From Bacteroidales bacterium (GTDB taxonomy: Bacteria > Bacteroidota > Bacteroidia > Bacteroidales > UBA10428), in the NCBI GenBank assembly GCA_016933335.1, contig JAFGBD010000009.1:1-64000 (forward strand): 64,000 nt of DNA, read 5' to 3'. Both the position numbers and the translations under genes were made by a program. This document shows positions 44,808-55,641 of this stretch, piece by piece. The notes beneath the pieces are model-generated. The model had not been told where the DNA came from. It saw only the letters and a program-made list of their open reading frames with translations, and made no database searches. Each line of letters opens with the position of its first letter. The first letter of the stretch is position 1.

Positions 44808-47800
44808 GTGATTCGTCACTCATACGATTTCAAACCTGACTGGTTTTCCAGGTTCATATTAATAACTGCGTTTTCCTGGATAACCTCCGGTTTTGTATCT
44901 TCACAGTCAGACAATTTCAAGTTTACCAGGATTGATATTAACAAAGGTCTGTCTCATAACCAGGTAAACTGTATTATTAAGGATAGTAAAGGTTTTGTCT
45001 GGTTTGGTACTTTATCGGGTCTCAATCGTTATGACGGTTATAATTTTAAGGTATTCAGGCATCAGATAAAAGATTCTTCCTCCATTAATGATAATTACAT
45101 CAACACCCTGTTTGAGGATCACAATGGCAGGATATGGGTTGAAACCAGAGAGGGATTTGTTATATACAATCCAGAATACGAGACGTTTAACCGGAATGTT
45201 GCAGGTTATTTGCATGAATTTGGTATTCCTTCAGAATCCATTATCGACTTATACAAAGACAGCGAAGGCAATGTATTTTTTATCACAACTCTTAATGAAG
45301 TATATAAATATCAGGTCGATACAGATACAACAATTCATATAAATGCAAGATCTTCTGATACAGCCACCTCTCCATCCGAAAAAATGGTTTCTGTTACTGA
45401 AGACCTTGATGGTAACTTATGGACAATAAGCAACACCGGTGTTCTTGAATTGCTGGATGGAAAGAATTACAGGGTATTATACAGGGAATACACAGTTTTT
45501 AAGAGTTTTCCCAAGGAATATATGGATTACAGATTATTTGTGGACAGCGATAATGATCTGTGGATATACGCGACCAATTCAGCAAAGGGACTGTATCTAT
45601 ATAAATCCGGGACAGGAACATTTGTTCATTACGGAACAAATTCAGAAACACACAGAATCAGCAGCGATATCATCAGAGGACTGGTTCAGGATGACAATGG
45701 AATTATCTGGGTTGGAACTGACCATGGCGGTCTGAATTTAATCGACAAGAGGAAATCAGAAATACTTAATCTTGTTACCAATCTGTATGATGAAAGAAGC
45801 CTGAGCCAGAATACCATAACAGCCTTATACAAGGATGACATTGGTATTATCTGGGCAGGAACTTTTAAAAAAGGTGCCTGCTATTATCACGAAGATGTTA
45901 TCAGGTTCAGGCTTATCAAACATCAGACCGCCGATCCGAAAAACATACATTATGATGATGTAAACTGTTACAGTGAAGATGCAAAAGGCAATCTATGGAT
46001 CGGGACCAATGGAGGAGGATTGATATACTATGACAGAAACAACGAGGAATTTGTTCATTACCGGCATGATCCTGAAAATATCAATAGTCTGAGCAACGAT
46101 GTAATTGTTTGCATGTATATGGATTCAGATGAAAAACTATGGATTGGCACCTACTTTGGCGGTCTTGATCATTTTGATGGTTCCCGTTTTACCCATTACC
46201 GGCATGATCCTGTTAATCCGCACAGCTTATCAGATGACAAGGTATGGGACATATACGAAGATGCCGACAATCGTCTCTGGATCGGAACCCTTGGAGGAGG
46301 TGTGAATGTGTTTGATCGCAAAACAGGAATTTTCAAACATTTCAGACATGCTGACTCAACCACGATTACCTCCGATTATATTGCTTCCATTACCGAGGAC
46401 AACAATGATAATATATGGATAGGAACTGCAGTGGGGATCAATGTTTATGACCAGCAGACAAAAACATTTACCTATTATGCTTCCGATGAAAATGTTCCCG
46501 GAAGTCTTAGCAACGACAATATCAATTATATGATAATGGACAGCAGGGGATACGTATGGGTTGGAACCAGGGAGGGCTTAAACATGTTTGACCGTAAGAC
46601 TGATTCATTTAAGGTATTTAAACAGGAAGACGGATTGAGTGATAACTCTGTGTTTTCTATTGTTGAGGATTTTAGCGGAAACCTCTGGCTCGGAACTACC
46701 AACGGATTATCATGCCTGGTCATAGGAAGGGATGCAGACACAGACAGTTTGCTTTTCAGTTTTAAGAATTATGACGAATCAGATGGATTGCAGGGAAAGG
46801 TATTTAATAAAGGAGCTGCTTTCAGAACCAGAAAAGGTGAAATTGTTATCGGAGGAACCAACGGTTTTAATATTTTTCACCCTGGCAATATCAGGGTTAA
46901 CCTGAGAGAACCTGATATTTTATTTACTGATTTTCAGATTTTTAACAATTCAGTCGGGGTGAATAAGAAAATAAACGGTCGTATTATTCTTCACAAGTCA
47001 ATTACCGGTACAAAAGAGATCATTCTTAAATACCATGAGAATGTGATCACTTTTGAATTCGCAGCGCTCGATTATTTCCAACCCGAGAAAAACAGGTACG
47101 AATATATGCTTGAAGGTTTTAACAATTCCTGGATGCCTGTGGATGCCAGTCTCAGAAAAGCGACTTATACCAATCTGAACCCCGGTGAATACGTTTTCAG
47201 GGTAAAAGCATCCAACAATGATGGTTATTGGAATACCAAAGGTTCAGAATTGAATATCACCATTTTACCACCTTTCTGGAAAACAAGAGCCGCATTTGTC
47301 ATTTACTTTCTTGTCATAACCGGATTGCTGCTGTTATTGAGGTATATCATTCTGGAACGTGAGAGAATGAGGCATAGAACATTGCAGGAGAGAATTTCCG
47401 CACAACACAGACATGAACTTGATATGATAAAGATCAGATTTATAACAAATATAAGTCATGAGTTTAAAACACCTTTAAGCCTGATTATTACGCCTCTTGA
47501 AAAATTAATTAAAAACACCGCGGATACTGACCAGAATAAACAGTACTTGCTGATGTACAGGAATGCCCGGCGGCTGTTGGGACTTGTCAATAAATTGCTG
47601 GATTTTCGCAGAATGGAGTTTCAGGAATTAAGATTGAATCTTGCATATGGAGATATTGTCGCATTTGCAAGAGATATAACTAATTCCTTTACTGATCTGG
47701 CTGAAAAGAAAGAAATAGAATTTACTTTCCAGTCTTCGGTCAATCAGCTAAGTACCTTTTTTGACCAGGATAAGGTGGAAAAGATCATTTTCAACTTATT

Positions 47801-49037
47801 GTCCAATGCCTTTAAATTTACTCATGAAAAAGGGAAAATTGAAGTTAACATCAAGATCGAAGATGCATTGTCTGTTCAGCATCAGGACACAGGATTTAAT
47901 GCGAATCCTTATATCGTATTAAGCGTTAAAGATACCGGGATTGGTATTCCGAAAGAAAAACAGGAAAAAGTATTCGAACGTTTTTTCAGGAATGAAGATC
48001 CGAAATTCATGATCAACCAGGGAACAGGGATTGGTTTGTCACTGGTTGGAGAATTTGTGAAGCTGCACAAGGGAAAAATAGCAGTTGAGAGCGAATCAGG
48101 AAAGGGTAGCAGGTTTGATGTATATTTACCGGTCATTGAAGAAAGCCAGATTTCGGAAATCAATCAGAAAGCAACGGAAGAATTATCAAAATATTCTGAA
48201 CCGGATCAGGTTGATGAGATTGATGATAAGAGACATGAACCATCCGAAAAGAAACAACCACTGATTTTGCTGGTTGAAGATAATGAGGATTTTCTTTTTT
48301 ATCTGAAAGACAACCTGAAATTCAGTTACACTATTATTGTGGCGTCAAATGGCAGGGAAGGATTAGAGCTTGCTCAGAAGAGGCTTCCTGATTTGATTGT
48401 CAGTGACATTATGATGCCTGAGGTTGATGGTCTGGAGCTTTGCAAAATCATCAAGTCCGATAAAAATACCTCTCACATTCCTGTTATACTTTTAACGGGC
48501 CGTTCATCCAGTAAAACAAGAGTGGAAGGATTTGAATACGGAGCAGATGATTATATTACCAAACCCTTTAGTTTTGAAATTCTGGAATCAAGAATCAGGA
48601 ACCTGATCCTGCAGCGTGAAAACATTCGGAGATCATTCCAGAAAAAATTTGAGCTTACGCCATCAGAAATCCAGGTTACATCACTGGATGAAAAGCTGAT
48701 TCAAAAAGCACTGCAGATCGTAGAAAACAATTTGTCTGATCCGGATTTTTCAGTTGATAAATTAAGCAGGGAAATTGGCATGAGCAGGGTACATCTGTAT
48801 AAAAAACTAACCTCCCTCACCGGGAAATCCCCCATTGAATTCATCCGGATTATCAGGTTAAGAAGAGCTGCGCAGCTGCTTGAAAAAAGCCAGCTTTCAG
48901 TTTCAGAAATTGCCTACCAGGTTGGCTTTAACAACCCGAAATATTTTACAAAATACTTTAAATCAGAATATAAGATACTACCTTCTGAATATGCAGCAGA
49001 AAAATTCAAAAAAAGTGAAAGACCTCATCCATTCTGA
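44808..49037 (+). CDS. Hybrid two-component system sensor/regulator (HTCS)
   Basis: 1409 residues from a GTG; no other start precedes the signal segment (about 13-33). A periplasmic double propeller (about 35-750) repeats blades such as GFVWFGTLSGLNRYDGYNF, GNLWIGTNGGGLIYYDR, NRLWIGTLGGGVNVFDR and GNLWLGTTNGLSCL. A Y_Y_Y domain (about 755-820) precedes one membrane helix (AAFVIYFLVITGLLLLLRYI). Cytoplasmic parts: HisKA with phospho-acceptor H884 in NISHEFKTP, HATPase (DTGIGIPKEKQEKVFERFF, GTGIGLSLVGEF), a receiver with D1200 in SDIMMPEVDG, and an AraC helix-turn-helix (about 1300-1400). HTCS proteins bind an oligosaccharide and switch on the neighbouring utilization locus, here most likely the GH31-SusCD genes downstream. 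Confidence 0.95.
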   Translation: MIRHSYDFKPDWFSRFILITAFSWITSGFVSSQSDNFKFTRIDINKGLSHNQVNCIIKDSKGFVWFGTLSGLNRYDGYNFKVFRHQIKDSSSINDNYINTLFEDHNGRIWVETREGFVIYNPEYETFNRNVAGYLHEFGIPSESIIDLYKDSEGNVFFITTLNEVYKYQVDTDTTIHINARSSDTATSPSEKMVSVTEDLDGNLWTISNTGVLELLDGKNYRVLYREYTVFKSFPKEYMDYRLFVDSDNDLWIYATNSAKGLYLYKSGTGTFVHYGTNSETHRISSDIIRGLVQDDNGIIWVGTDHGGLNLIDKRKSEILNLVTNLYDERSLSQNTITALYKDDIGIIWAGTFKKGACYYHEDVIRFRLIKHQTADPKNIHYDDVNCYSEDAKGNLWIGTNGGGLIYYDRNNEEFVHYRHDPENINSLSNDVIVCMYMDSDEKLWIGTYFGGLDHFDGSRFTHYRHDPVNPHSLSDDKVWDIYEDADNRLWIGTLGGGVNVFDRKTGIFKHFRHADSTTITSDYIASITEDNNDNIWIGTAVGINVYDQQTKTFTYYASDENVPGSLSNDNINYMIMDSRGYVWVGTREGLNMFDRKTDSFKVFKQEDGLSDNSVFSIVEDFSGNLWLGTTNGLSCLVIGRDADTDSLLFSFKNYDESDGLQGKVFNKGAAFRTRKGEIVIGGTNGFNIFHPGNIRVNLREPDILFTDFQIFNNSVGVNKKINGRIILHKSITGTKEIILKYHENVITFEFAALDYFQPEKNRYEYMLEGFNNSWMPVDASLRKATYTNLNPGEYVFRVKASNNDGYWNTKGSELNITILPPFWKTRAAFVIYFLVITGLLLLLRYIILERERMRHRTLQERISAQHRHELDMIKIRFITNISHEFKTPLSLIITPLEKLIKNTADTDQNKQYLLMYRNARRLLGLVNKLLDFRRMEFQELRLNLAYGDIVAFARDITNSFTDLAEKKEIEFTFQSSVNQLSTFFDQDKVEKIIFNLLSNAFKFTHEKGKIEVNIKIEDALSVQHQDTGFNANPYIVLSVKDTGIGIPKEKQEKVFERFFRNEDPKFMINQGTGIGLSLVGEFVKLHKGKIAVESESGKGSRFDVYLPVIEESQISEINQKATEELSKYSEPDQVDEIDDKRHEPSEKKQPLILLVEDNEDFLFYLKDNLKFSYTIIVASNGREGLELAQKRLPDLIVSDIMMPEVDGLELCKIIKSDKNTSHIPVILLTGRSSSKTRVEGFEYGADDYITKPFSFEILESRIRNLILQRENIRRSFQKKFELTPSEIQVTSLDEKLIQKALQIVENNLSDPDFSVDKLSREIGMSRVHLYKKLTSLTGKSPIEFIRIIRLRRAAQLLEKSQLSVSEIAYQVGFNNPKYFTKYFKSEYKILPSEYAAEKFKKSERPHPF

Positions 49038-49513
49038 TTTATAAACCACAAATTCTGATATAACTGACTCATTCTTTTAATTGATTTAACATATCATTCA
49101 CCAAAAAGAATGATTTCCGACCCTTTATCCTGAAAGTTATAAAGTAGATTTGACATCTGTTATGATCCTGATAATAAAGTAATCGTTGCTTTGACCTGGA
49201 TTTACAAACATGAAAGAAAGCAGATGCAAAAAAAGAATTCAAAGAGACATTACAATGCAATTCTGATACTCGAATTCCTGTTGTTCATTATCATTGCCGT
49301 TGCCCTGGTGTTGATTTTTACATTATGATATCAGCATTTTTAATATTTCATTATTGAAGAATGATAGAAAACCTAAATTGTGTTAACAAATACACTAGTT
49401 GTTATTAACATTTGAATCATAAATGAATATGTATCTTATTTAATTTTGGATATTGATGCTGGGATTTTTCTTATTTCAATGGCATCAATCAAAACGGATT
49501 ACTGGATTTACCT
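49038..49513. promoter_or_regulatory. Spacer between HTCS and GH31, with promoter element and small frame
   Basis: 476 bp. A 34-codon plus-strand frame (49224-49328) is listed separately. TAATTTTG (49441-49448) is an exact -7 element, about 65 bp before the GH31 ATG; the nearest TTTG (49411) is too far for a normal -33, so an activator such as the HTCS may be required. No terminator was recognised after the HTCS gene. A minus-strand frame at 49069-49260 lacks coding character. Confidence 0.4.
49224..49328 (+). CDS. Possible 34-residue single-helix membrane peptide
   Basis: The frame begins MQKKNSKRHYNAILILEFLL and ends with a run of Ile, Ala, Val and Leu before Phe-Thr-Leu-stop. The basic first third followed by about 22 hydrophobic residues is the design of a small single-pass membrane protein. 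It is between the HTCS and its likely target operon. A weak -7 (TTGCTTTG, 49186-49193) lies about 30 bp upstream. It may be a real peptide acting with the sensor, or chance. Confidence 0.4.
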   Translation: MQKKNSKRHYNAILILEFLLFIIIAVALVLIFTL

Positions 49514-52321
49514 ATGAGAATCTTAACCCTACTGCTTATCATACCCTTGATTCTTTCATGTCAATCCGGGCAGATCGAAGAATTACAGGATGGCCTGATA
49601 ATACATCCGGAGGACACCATCACCAGGTTGATAAAGGTTCAGGTAATAGACGAGGATATTATTCACGTGATTGCCGGTCCTGAAGATCAGTTGGATGTCA
49701 GGGCCAGCCTTATTGCTCTGAAACCATCTCCCCCTTTTCAGGAATGGAACCATACCATTCAGGATAAAAAAGTCATTATCAATACTGAAAAGATCAGAAC
49801 GGAGATATCCATGATCACAGGAGAAATCATGTTTAAGGATACCGACGGTAACATCATCCTTGGTGAACCGGCCGGAGGAGGAAAATCATATGCTCCTGTT
49901 GATATCAACGATAAGTCTTTTTATTCGGTAAGGCAGGTTTTTGAGTCACCTGAGGACGAGGCGTTTTATGGTCTGGGTCAGCACCAGAACCGGCTGATGA
50001 ATTACAAGGGTGCGGATGTAGAGCTTGCACAGCATAATATCGTGGCGGTTGTTCCGTTTTTATACTCCTCCAGGAACTACGGTATACTCTGGGATAACTA
50101 TTCCATTACCCGGTTTGGGGATCCTCGTGAATATCAATCCATTTCATCCCTGAATCTTTTCTCAAAAGATGACAGTCCGGGTGGTTTGACAGCCAGTTAC
50201 TATCATAAGAATAAGCTTATACTGTCTCGTAAGGAGAATTCAATTGATTATCAATATATTGAATCAGCAGAAAACTGGCCTGAGAACTTGCCGGTACAAG
50301 ATATAAAAGCGATATGGGAAGGTTCCTTTTCTTCTGATATGGAAGGGATTCATAAATTCTCATTATATGCATCCGAATATTTCAGGCTCTGGATCGATGA
50401 TACACTCATTTTCGATAAATGGAGACAAAACTGGAATCCCTGGCATAATTATTTTACTGTCGGGATAAAAAAAGGTGAGCGACATACCATCAGGCTTGAA
50501 TGGAAGACAAATGAAGGTTACCTGGCTTTATTGCACCTTGATCCAATGGATGAAAATGAACAGAACGACCTTTCTTTGTTTTCTGAAGTCGGCAGACAGA
50601 TTGATTATTATTTTATATATGGTAATGATGCCGATGATGTCATCAGTGGTTACAGGAAAATCACGGGAAAGGCACCGATCATGCCAAAATGGGCTTTTGG
50701 ACTCTGGCAAAGCAGGGAGAGATATAAAACGCAGGTGGAACTGATCAATACTGCAAAGGAGTTTCGCAGACGTGGCATACCGCTTGACAATATGGTGCTG
50801 GACTGGTTTTACTGGAAGGAAGATCAATGGGGTTCACATGAGTTTGACAGCGAAAGATTTCCGGATCCTGCGGGTATGGTGGACGAATTGCATGACAGCC
50901 TTCATGCCAACATTATGATTTCGGTATGGCCAAAGTATTATAAAGGAACAGACCATTTCAACGAGATGCAGGACAGGGGTTTTCTGTTCCGGCGTAATCT
51001 GGAGAAAAAAAGAAAAGACTGGATTGGCTATGTTTCCACTTTCTATGATCCGTTTAATCCTGAAGCAGGAAAGCTTTTCTGGAATCAGATTAATGAGCAC
51101 CTTAACAGGAGAGGCTTTGATGCATGGTGGCTTGATGCAACCGAACCGGATATGCAGTCCAATCATTCCATTGCTGAAAGAAAAATCATGATGAACCCGA
51201 CATACCTTGGTCCGGGCAGTCAGTACTTTAATGCATTTTCCTTGCTCAATTCAAAAGCTGTTTATGAAGGATTAAGGGAAGCAAATCCTGATAAGCGGGT
51301 TTTCATTCTTACCCGCTCGGCATTTGCAGGACAACAGCGCTATGCTGCTGCCACATGGAGCGGTGATGTTGCCAGTCGCTGGAGCGATCTTGGAGATCAG
51401 ATTGCTGCAGGCCTGAATTTTTGCATATCAGGTATTCCATACTGGACACATGATATAGGAGGTTTTTCAGTTGAAAGGCGTTTTGTAAATCCAAAGGGTG
51501 CTGATCTGGATGAGTGGAGGGAGTTGAATTTACGATGGTTCCAGTTTGGTGCATTTTGCCCGATATTCAGGGTTCACGGACAGTTTCCGTATCGCGAAAT
51601 GTTCAATATTGCACCCGAAATCCATCCGGTATACCGGTCCATGTTATACTATGACAAGTTGCGCTACAGGTTATTGCCATATATCTATTCTCTTGCCGGC
51701 CAGACATATCATGATGATTATACCATCATGCGGGCATTGATCATGGACTTCCCCAACGATAAGAATGTATATTGTATTAATGATCAGTACATGTTCGGCC
51801 CTGCCATCATGGTTTGTCCTGTATACGAATACAAGGCCAGGCAGAGAGATGTATATCTTCCGTCAGGAACCGGCTGGTATGATATGTACTCAGGTAAATA
51901 TTACGAAGGAGGCTGTAAAATAACAGCAGATGCCCCACTTGAGAGGATCCCTCTATTTACCAGGGAGGGTTCCGTTATTCCGGTCGGACCTGAGATTCAA
52001 TATACCGGGGAAAAGCCGGCAGAACCAATTACTCTTTATGTATATGCAGGTCAGGATGCAGTATTTACCATCTATGAAGATGAAGGGAATAATTACAATT
52101 ATGAAAAAGGAATGTTTTCAGCAATTGACCTGCAATATTCTGAGAAATCAGGAGAGCTGATATTTTCCGAAAGAAAGGGTGAATTTGAAAATATGATAAA
52201 GAACAGGACTTTTCATATCATAAAAATTGATTTGGAAAATCCGCTGGGTATTGATGAGAAAGTTATAGAAACAGGAAAGTTATTATATGACGGCAGTCAA
52301 TCTTACTTTAAACTTAAATGA
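49514..52321 (+). CDS. GH31 family alpha-glycosidase with PA14 insert, probable alpha-xylosidase
   Basis: 935-residue lipoprotein (MRILTLLLIIPLILSC). An N-terminal beta-sandwich (about 20-235) is split from the barrel by a PA14 module (about 245-345; WEGSFSSDMEGIHKFSLYAS, YFRLWIDDTLIFDKW). The catalytic barrel carries nucleophile D541 in WWLDATEPDM and acid/base D618 in WSGDVASRWSDL. PA14 insertion and the WWLDATEPD form are features of characterised xyloglucan alpha-xylosidases (BoGH31A, CjXyl31A types), so removal of alpha-xylose from xylogluco-oligosaccharides is likely; alpha-glucosidase activity is the alternative. First gene of a likely operon with SusC/SusD. Confidence 0.85.
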   Translation: MRILTLLLIIPLILSCQSGQIEELQDGLIIHPEDTITRLIKVQVIDEDIIHVIAGPEDQLDVRASLIALKPSPPFQEWNHTIQDKKVIINTEKIRTEISMITGEIMFKDTDGNIILGEPAGGGKSYAPVDINDKSFYSVRQVFESPEDEAFYGLGQHQNRLMNYKGADVELAQHNIVAVVPFLYSSRNYGILWDNYSITRFGDPREYQSISSLNLFSKDDSPGGLTASYYHKNKLILSRKENSIDYQYIESAENWPENLPVQDIKAIWEGSFSSDMEGIHKFSLYASEYFRLWIDDTLIFDKWRQNWNPWHNYFTVGIKKGERHTIRLEWKTNEGYLALLHLDPMDENEQNDLSLFSEVGRQIDYYFIYGNDADDVISGYRKITGKAPIMPKWAFGLWQSRERYKTQVELINTAKEFRRRGIPLDNMVLDWFYWKEDQWGSHEFDSERFPDPAGMVDELHDSLHANIMISVWPKYYKGTDHFNEMQDRGFLFRRNLEKKRKDWIGYVSTFYDPFNPEAGKLFWNQINEHLNRRGFDAWWLDATEPDMQSNHSIAERKIMMNPTYLGPGSQYFNAFSLLNSKAVYEGLREANPDKRVFILTRSAFAGQQRYAAATWSGDVASRWSDLGDQIAAGLNFCISGIPYWTHDIGGFSVERRFVNPKGADLDEWRELNLRWFQFGAFCPIFRVHGQFPYREMFNIAPEIHPVYRSMLYYDKLRYRLLPYIYSLAGQTYHDDYTIMRALIMDFPNDKNVYCINDQYMFGPAIMVCPVYEYKARQRDVYLPSGTGWYDMYSGKYYEGGCKITADAPLERIPLFTREGSVIPVGPEIQYTGEKPAEPITLYVYAGQDAVFTIYEDEGNNYNYEKGMFSAIDLQYSEKSGELIFSERKGEFENMIKNRTFHIIKIDLENPLGIDEKVIETGKLLYDGSQSYFKLK

Positions 52322-52386
52322 ATTCTGACTGAAAACATACAGTGATTTAAAAGAACTGAATATGCTACAATCTGATATCTAAAACA

Positions 52387-55300
52387 ATGAACAATGCTAT
52401 GAAAAGAAAAAAGAACAGACGGGACACAACAGGAACAAAGTCTGGCACTCAGACGCTGCGGCTGCTAATGGCTTTTTGCCTTATATGGATCATTGGAACC
52501 GGCAATTTCGGTATGATGGCACAGGAACCCCAGCCGACACTGAAAACAATAACCGGGAAGGTCATGTCGGCCGAGGACAATCAACCAATACCGGGAGCGA
52601 ATATTATTATAAAAGGAACACAAAAAGGCACTGTTACCGATATTGATGGTAGCTTCTCAATAGAAGTTGCAGATGCAGATGTTCTTCAGATTTCCTTTAT
52701 TGGCTACCTGACAGAAGAGATTACTGTCGGAACCTCAACCCATATTGACTTAAGCCTGGTTCTTGACATTGCAAGGCTTGATGAGGTGGTTGTGATTGGT
52801 TACGGGGTACAGCAAAAGAAACTGGTAACAGGGGCTACATCGCAGGTCAAAGGCGATGAACTTGAAAAACGAAATGCAACAAACGCCTTACAGGCATTGC
52901 AGGGCCAGGCCCCGGGTATCAACATCACCTCCAAATCAGGACAACCCGGCGAAGATTTAAGGGTTACTATCCGGGGTTTGGGAACCATTGGTGATGCCAG
53001 TCCCTTATACATTGTAGATGGTGTTCAGACTGACGATATTAAATACCTGAATAATACAGATATTGAATCTATTGATGTGCTTAAGGATGCCGCATCTGCT
53101 GCTATTTACGGTTCAAGGGCAGCCAACGGAGTGGTTTTAATAACCACCAAACAAGGCCAGGCAGGAAAAACAGAAGTTACTTTTGATGCTTATTATGGCC
53201 TGCAGAACCGGCCAAAAAAAATTGATCTGCTGGATGCCAGGGAATATGCCATGATAATGAATGAACAATATTTAAACTCGGGAGGAACAACAGCTGGCCT
53301 TGAATTCGATCTGAATAATTTGTATTCATACAGAACGGATGGTGAGGGCAATTACCTGCCAAATGCAAATACCAACTGGCTGGATGAAATGTTTGTGAAA
53401 AATGCAGTAAAACAGAATTACTCGTTAGGAGTGACCGGTGGGAACGATCAGGGGATCTATTCTTTCTCATTATCTTATGCCGGGCATGAAGGCATTGTAG
53501 GGGGAAGATCACTGTCAAATTACGAAAGATATAACGGACGGTTTAATTCTGAAAAGAATTTATTTAACAGTCATGTGAAAGTCGGACAACATCTGGTCTA
53601 TTCTCACATTAAGAAAAACGGGGTAAAAGTAGGGAATCAGTATGACAACACCTTACGGGAAACCTTTAATACCAGCCCCCTTAAACCGGTATACGACGAC
53701 CGTGGAGATTTCTTTAATTCCATGGATATTTTAAATGTAGACCAGAATGGCGATGGTTACTGGTACACAGGTGAAGGGCATCCATACGGAACCATGGTAT
53801 ACGATAACCAGAATCTTACCTTAACACATAAGCTGGTAGGTGATGTGTATGTTGAAATAGAACTGATTAATAACCTGAACTTCAGGACCTCTCTTGGTAT
53901 TGATTATAAAGGGGAGGAATATCGTTCTTACACACCGGTATATGAGCTTTCTGAGTTTGCTTTTACCGCATATAATTCTGCACGGCAAAAAATGTCGAAA
54001 GACTTTACCATAAATACCGACAATATTTTAACCTATGATTATTACAACGGTCCGCACACCCTCAATGCAATGATAGGAATGTCAGCCCGCAGTTATACCG
54101 GCGTCTGGCTTCAGGCTGATGGAGCAGATCTGGCATTTGATGACCTGGAGCATGCCTATATGAATAATGCCACTGCCCGTGAATATCCCAAAATGGAAAA
54201 TCAGGGTAGACCGGAGGATGTTGATAAACTGCTTTCTTATTTCGGGCGTATTCAGTATAACTATAAAGAAACCTATCTGTTAAATGCAACATTCAGGGCT
54301 GATGGTTCCTCAAAATTTGCCAGAGGAAACCGATGGGGATATTTCCCTTCGGTATCTGCCGGCTGGGTTCTTACCAATGAACCGTTTATGCAATCCACAA
54401 CTTCCTACCTGAACTTTTTAAAGTTGCGTGCCAGCTGGGGACAAAATGGAAACCAGAACATTGATGCTTTTCAGTATTTAGCACCCATTAAGTTTACACA
54501 AGCTACGTATGCCTTTGGGAATGTGGAAGGAACAAGTATTCCCGGAGCATATCCTGAAAGATTATCCTATGAAAAACTGAAGTGGGAAACATCTGAACAG
54601 TTGGATATTGGATTCGACGCCCGTTTATTTAAAAGCAGGTTTGGAGTGGCTTTTGACTTTTACAGGAAAGTGACCAAAGACTGGCTGATAAAAGCACCTG
54701 TTTTTGCGACAGCAGGTGCTGATCCGCCTTTTATAAACGGAGGCAATGTTATAAATACCGGCGTTGAACTGGGAGTTGATTATTATAAAACCATTGGGGA
54801 ATTTACCTTTAACGTAGTTGCAAACGGAGCCTATAACAGAAATAAAGTAGAGGAAATACCCACCGAAGATGGTATCATTCATGGAGCGACGAATATGCTG
54901 TTTAATAATTCGAATGAGTTTTACCGTGCTGAATCAGGGCATCCGATAGGCTTTTTCTGGGGATATGAAATGGATGGTTTGTTTCAGACATCAGGAGATG
55001 TTACTAATCATACAAATACCGAAGGTATTGTAATACAACCCGATGCCAAACCCGGTGATGTAAGGTTTGTTGACCAGGATGATGACGGCAACATAGATGA
55101 TGACGATAAGATTGAAATTGGGTATCCCAATCCGGATCTTATCTTTGGATTTAACTTCCGCGGTAGTTATAAGGGATTTGATGTCTCCATTTTAACCAAT
55201 GGTGTAGCCGGCAATCAGATCGTACAATCTTACCGAAGTCAGACTGAAAAATATGCCAACTATACCACGACTATCTTAGACCGTTGGAAAGGTGCCAATA

Positions 55301-55629
55301 CTTCCAACGAAATACCACGGGTAACCAACGGCAATATTAATTACAAAGAATTGTCCGCCCTGTTTATACGGAATGGCAGTTATTTAAGGATTAGTGATAT
55401 CACTGTTGGATACGATGTTATAGAAGCAATTAAAATACCAGACATAAGTCAGTTCAGGGTATTTGTTTCATTGCAAAACGCATATACTTTTACCAGGTAT
55501 GATGGTATGGACCCGGAAGTGGGCTATGGATTCGATAACGGCGTGGATGATAAATTTTCATCAGGCATTGATTTGGGATATTATCCACGTCCCCGGACAA
55601 TATTGTTTGGAGTAAATGTTAAATTTTAA
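52387..55629 (+). CDS. SusC/RagA family TonB-dependent outer membrane transporter
   Basis: 1080 residues; signal segment about 24-45 after a basic N-terminus (ATG at 52387 or 52399). Carboxypeptidase-like beta domain (about 53-125, TITGKVMSAEDNQPIPGANI), TonB box-like region RLDEVVVIGYGVQQKK, plug domain (LQALQGQAPGINITSKSGQP to NGVVLITTKQG), then the barrel ending RPRTILFGVNVKF. SusC forms the transport channel under its SusD lid, importing the oligosaccharide with energy from TonB. The susD gene follows by 12 bp. Confidence 0.97.
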   Translation: MNNAMKRKKNRRDTTGTKSGTQTLRLLMAFCLIWIIGTGNFGMMAQEPQPTLKTITGKVMSAEDNQPIPGANIIIKGTQKGTVTDIDGSFSIEVADADVLQISFIGYLTEEITVGTSTHIDLSLVLDIARLDEVVVIGYGVQQKKLVTGATSQVKGDELEKRNATNALQALQGQAPGINITSKSGQPGEDLRVTIRGLGTIGDASPLYIVDGVQTDDIKYLNNTDIESIDVLKDAASAAIYGSRAANGVVLITTKQGQAGKTEVTFDAYYGLQNRPKKIDLLDAREYAMIMNEQYLNSGGTTAGLEFDLNNLYSYRTDGEGNYLPNANTNWLDEMFVKNAVKQNYSLGVTGGNDQGIYSFSLSYAGHEGIVGGRSLSNYERYNGRFNSEKNLFNSHVKVGQHLVYSHIKKNGVKVGNQYDNTLRETFNTSPLKPVYDDRGDFFNSMDILNVDQNGDGYWYTGEGHPYGTMVYDNQNLTLTHKLVGDVYVEIELINNLNFRTSLGIDYKGEEYRSYTPVYELSEFAFTAYNSARQKMSKDFTINTDNILTYDYYNGPHTLNAMIGMSARSYTGVWLQADGADLAFDDLEHAYMNNATAREYPKMENQGRPEDVDKLLSYFGRIQYNYKETYLLNATFRADGSSKFARGNRWGYFPSVSAGWVLTNEPFMQSTTSYLNFLKLRASWGQNGNQNIDAFQYLAPIKFTQATYAFGNVEGTSIPGAYPERLSYEKLKWETSEQLDIGFDARLFKSRFGVAFDFYRKVTKDWLIKAPVFATAGADPPFINGGNVINTGVELGVDYYKTIGEFTFNVVANGAYNRNKVEEIPTEDGIIHGATNMLFNNSNEFYRAESGHPIGFFWGYEMDGLFQTSGDVTNHTNTEGIVIQPDAKPGDVRFVDQDDDGNIDDDDKIEIGYPNPDLIFGFNFRGSYKGFDVSILTNGVAGNQIVQSYRSQTEKYANYTTTILDRWKGANTSNEIPRVTNGNINYKELSALFIRNGSYLRISDITVGYDVIEAIKIPDISQFRVFVSLQNAYTFTRYDGMDPEVGYGFDNGVDDKFSSGIDLGYYPRPRTILFGVNVKF

Positions 55630-55641
55630 AATCCGCGCAAA

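Noticed and set aside
49069-49260. 63-codon minus-strand frame between HTCS and GH31
   Set aside because: No conserved features, and a better small frame exists on the plus strand at 49224.
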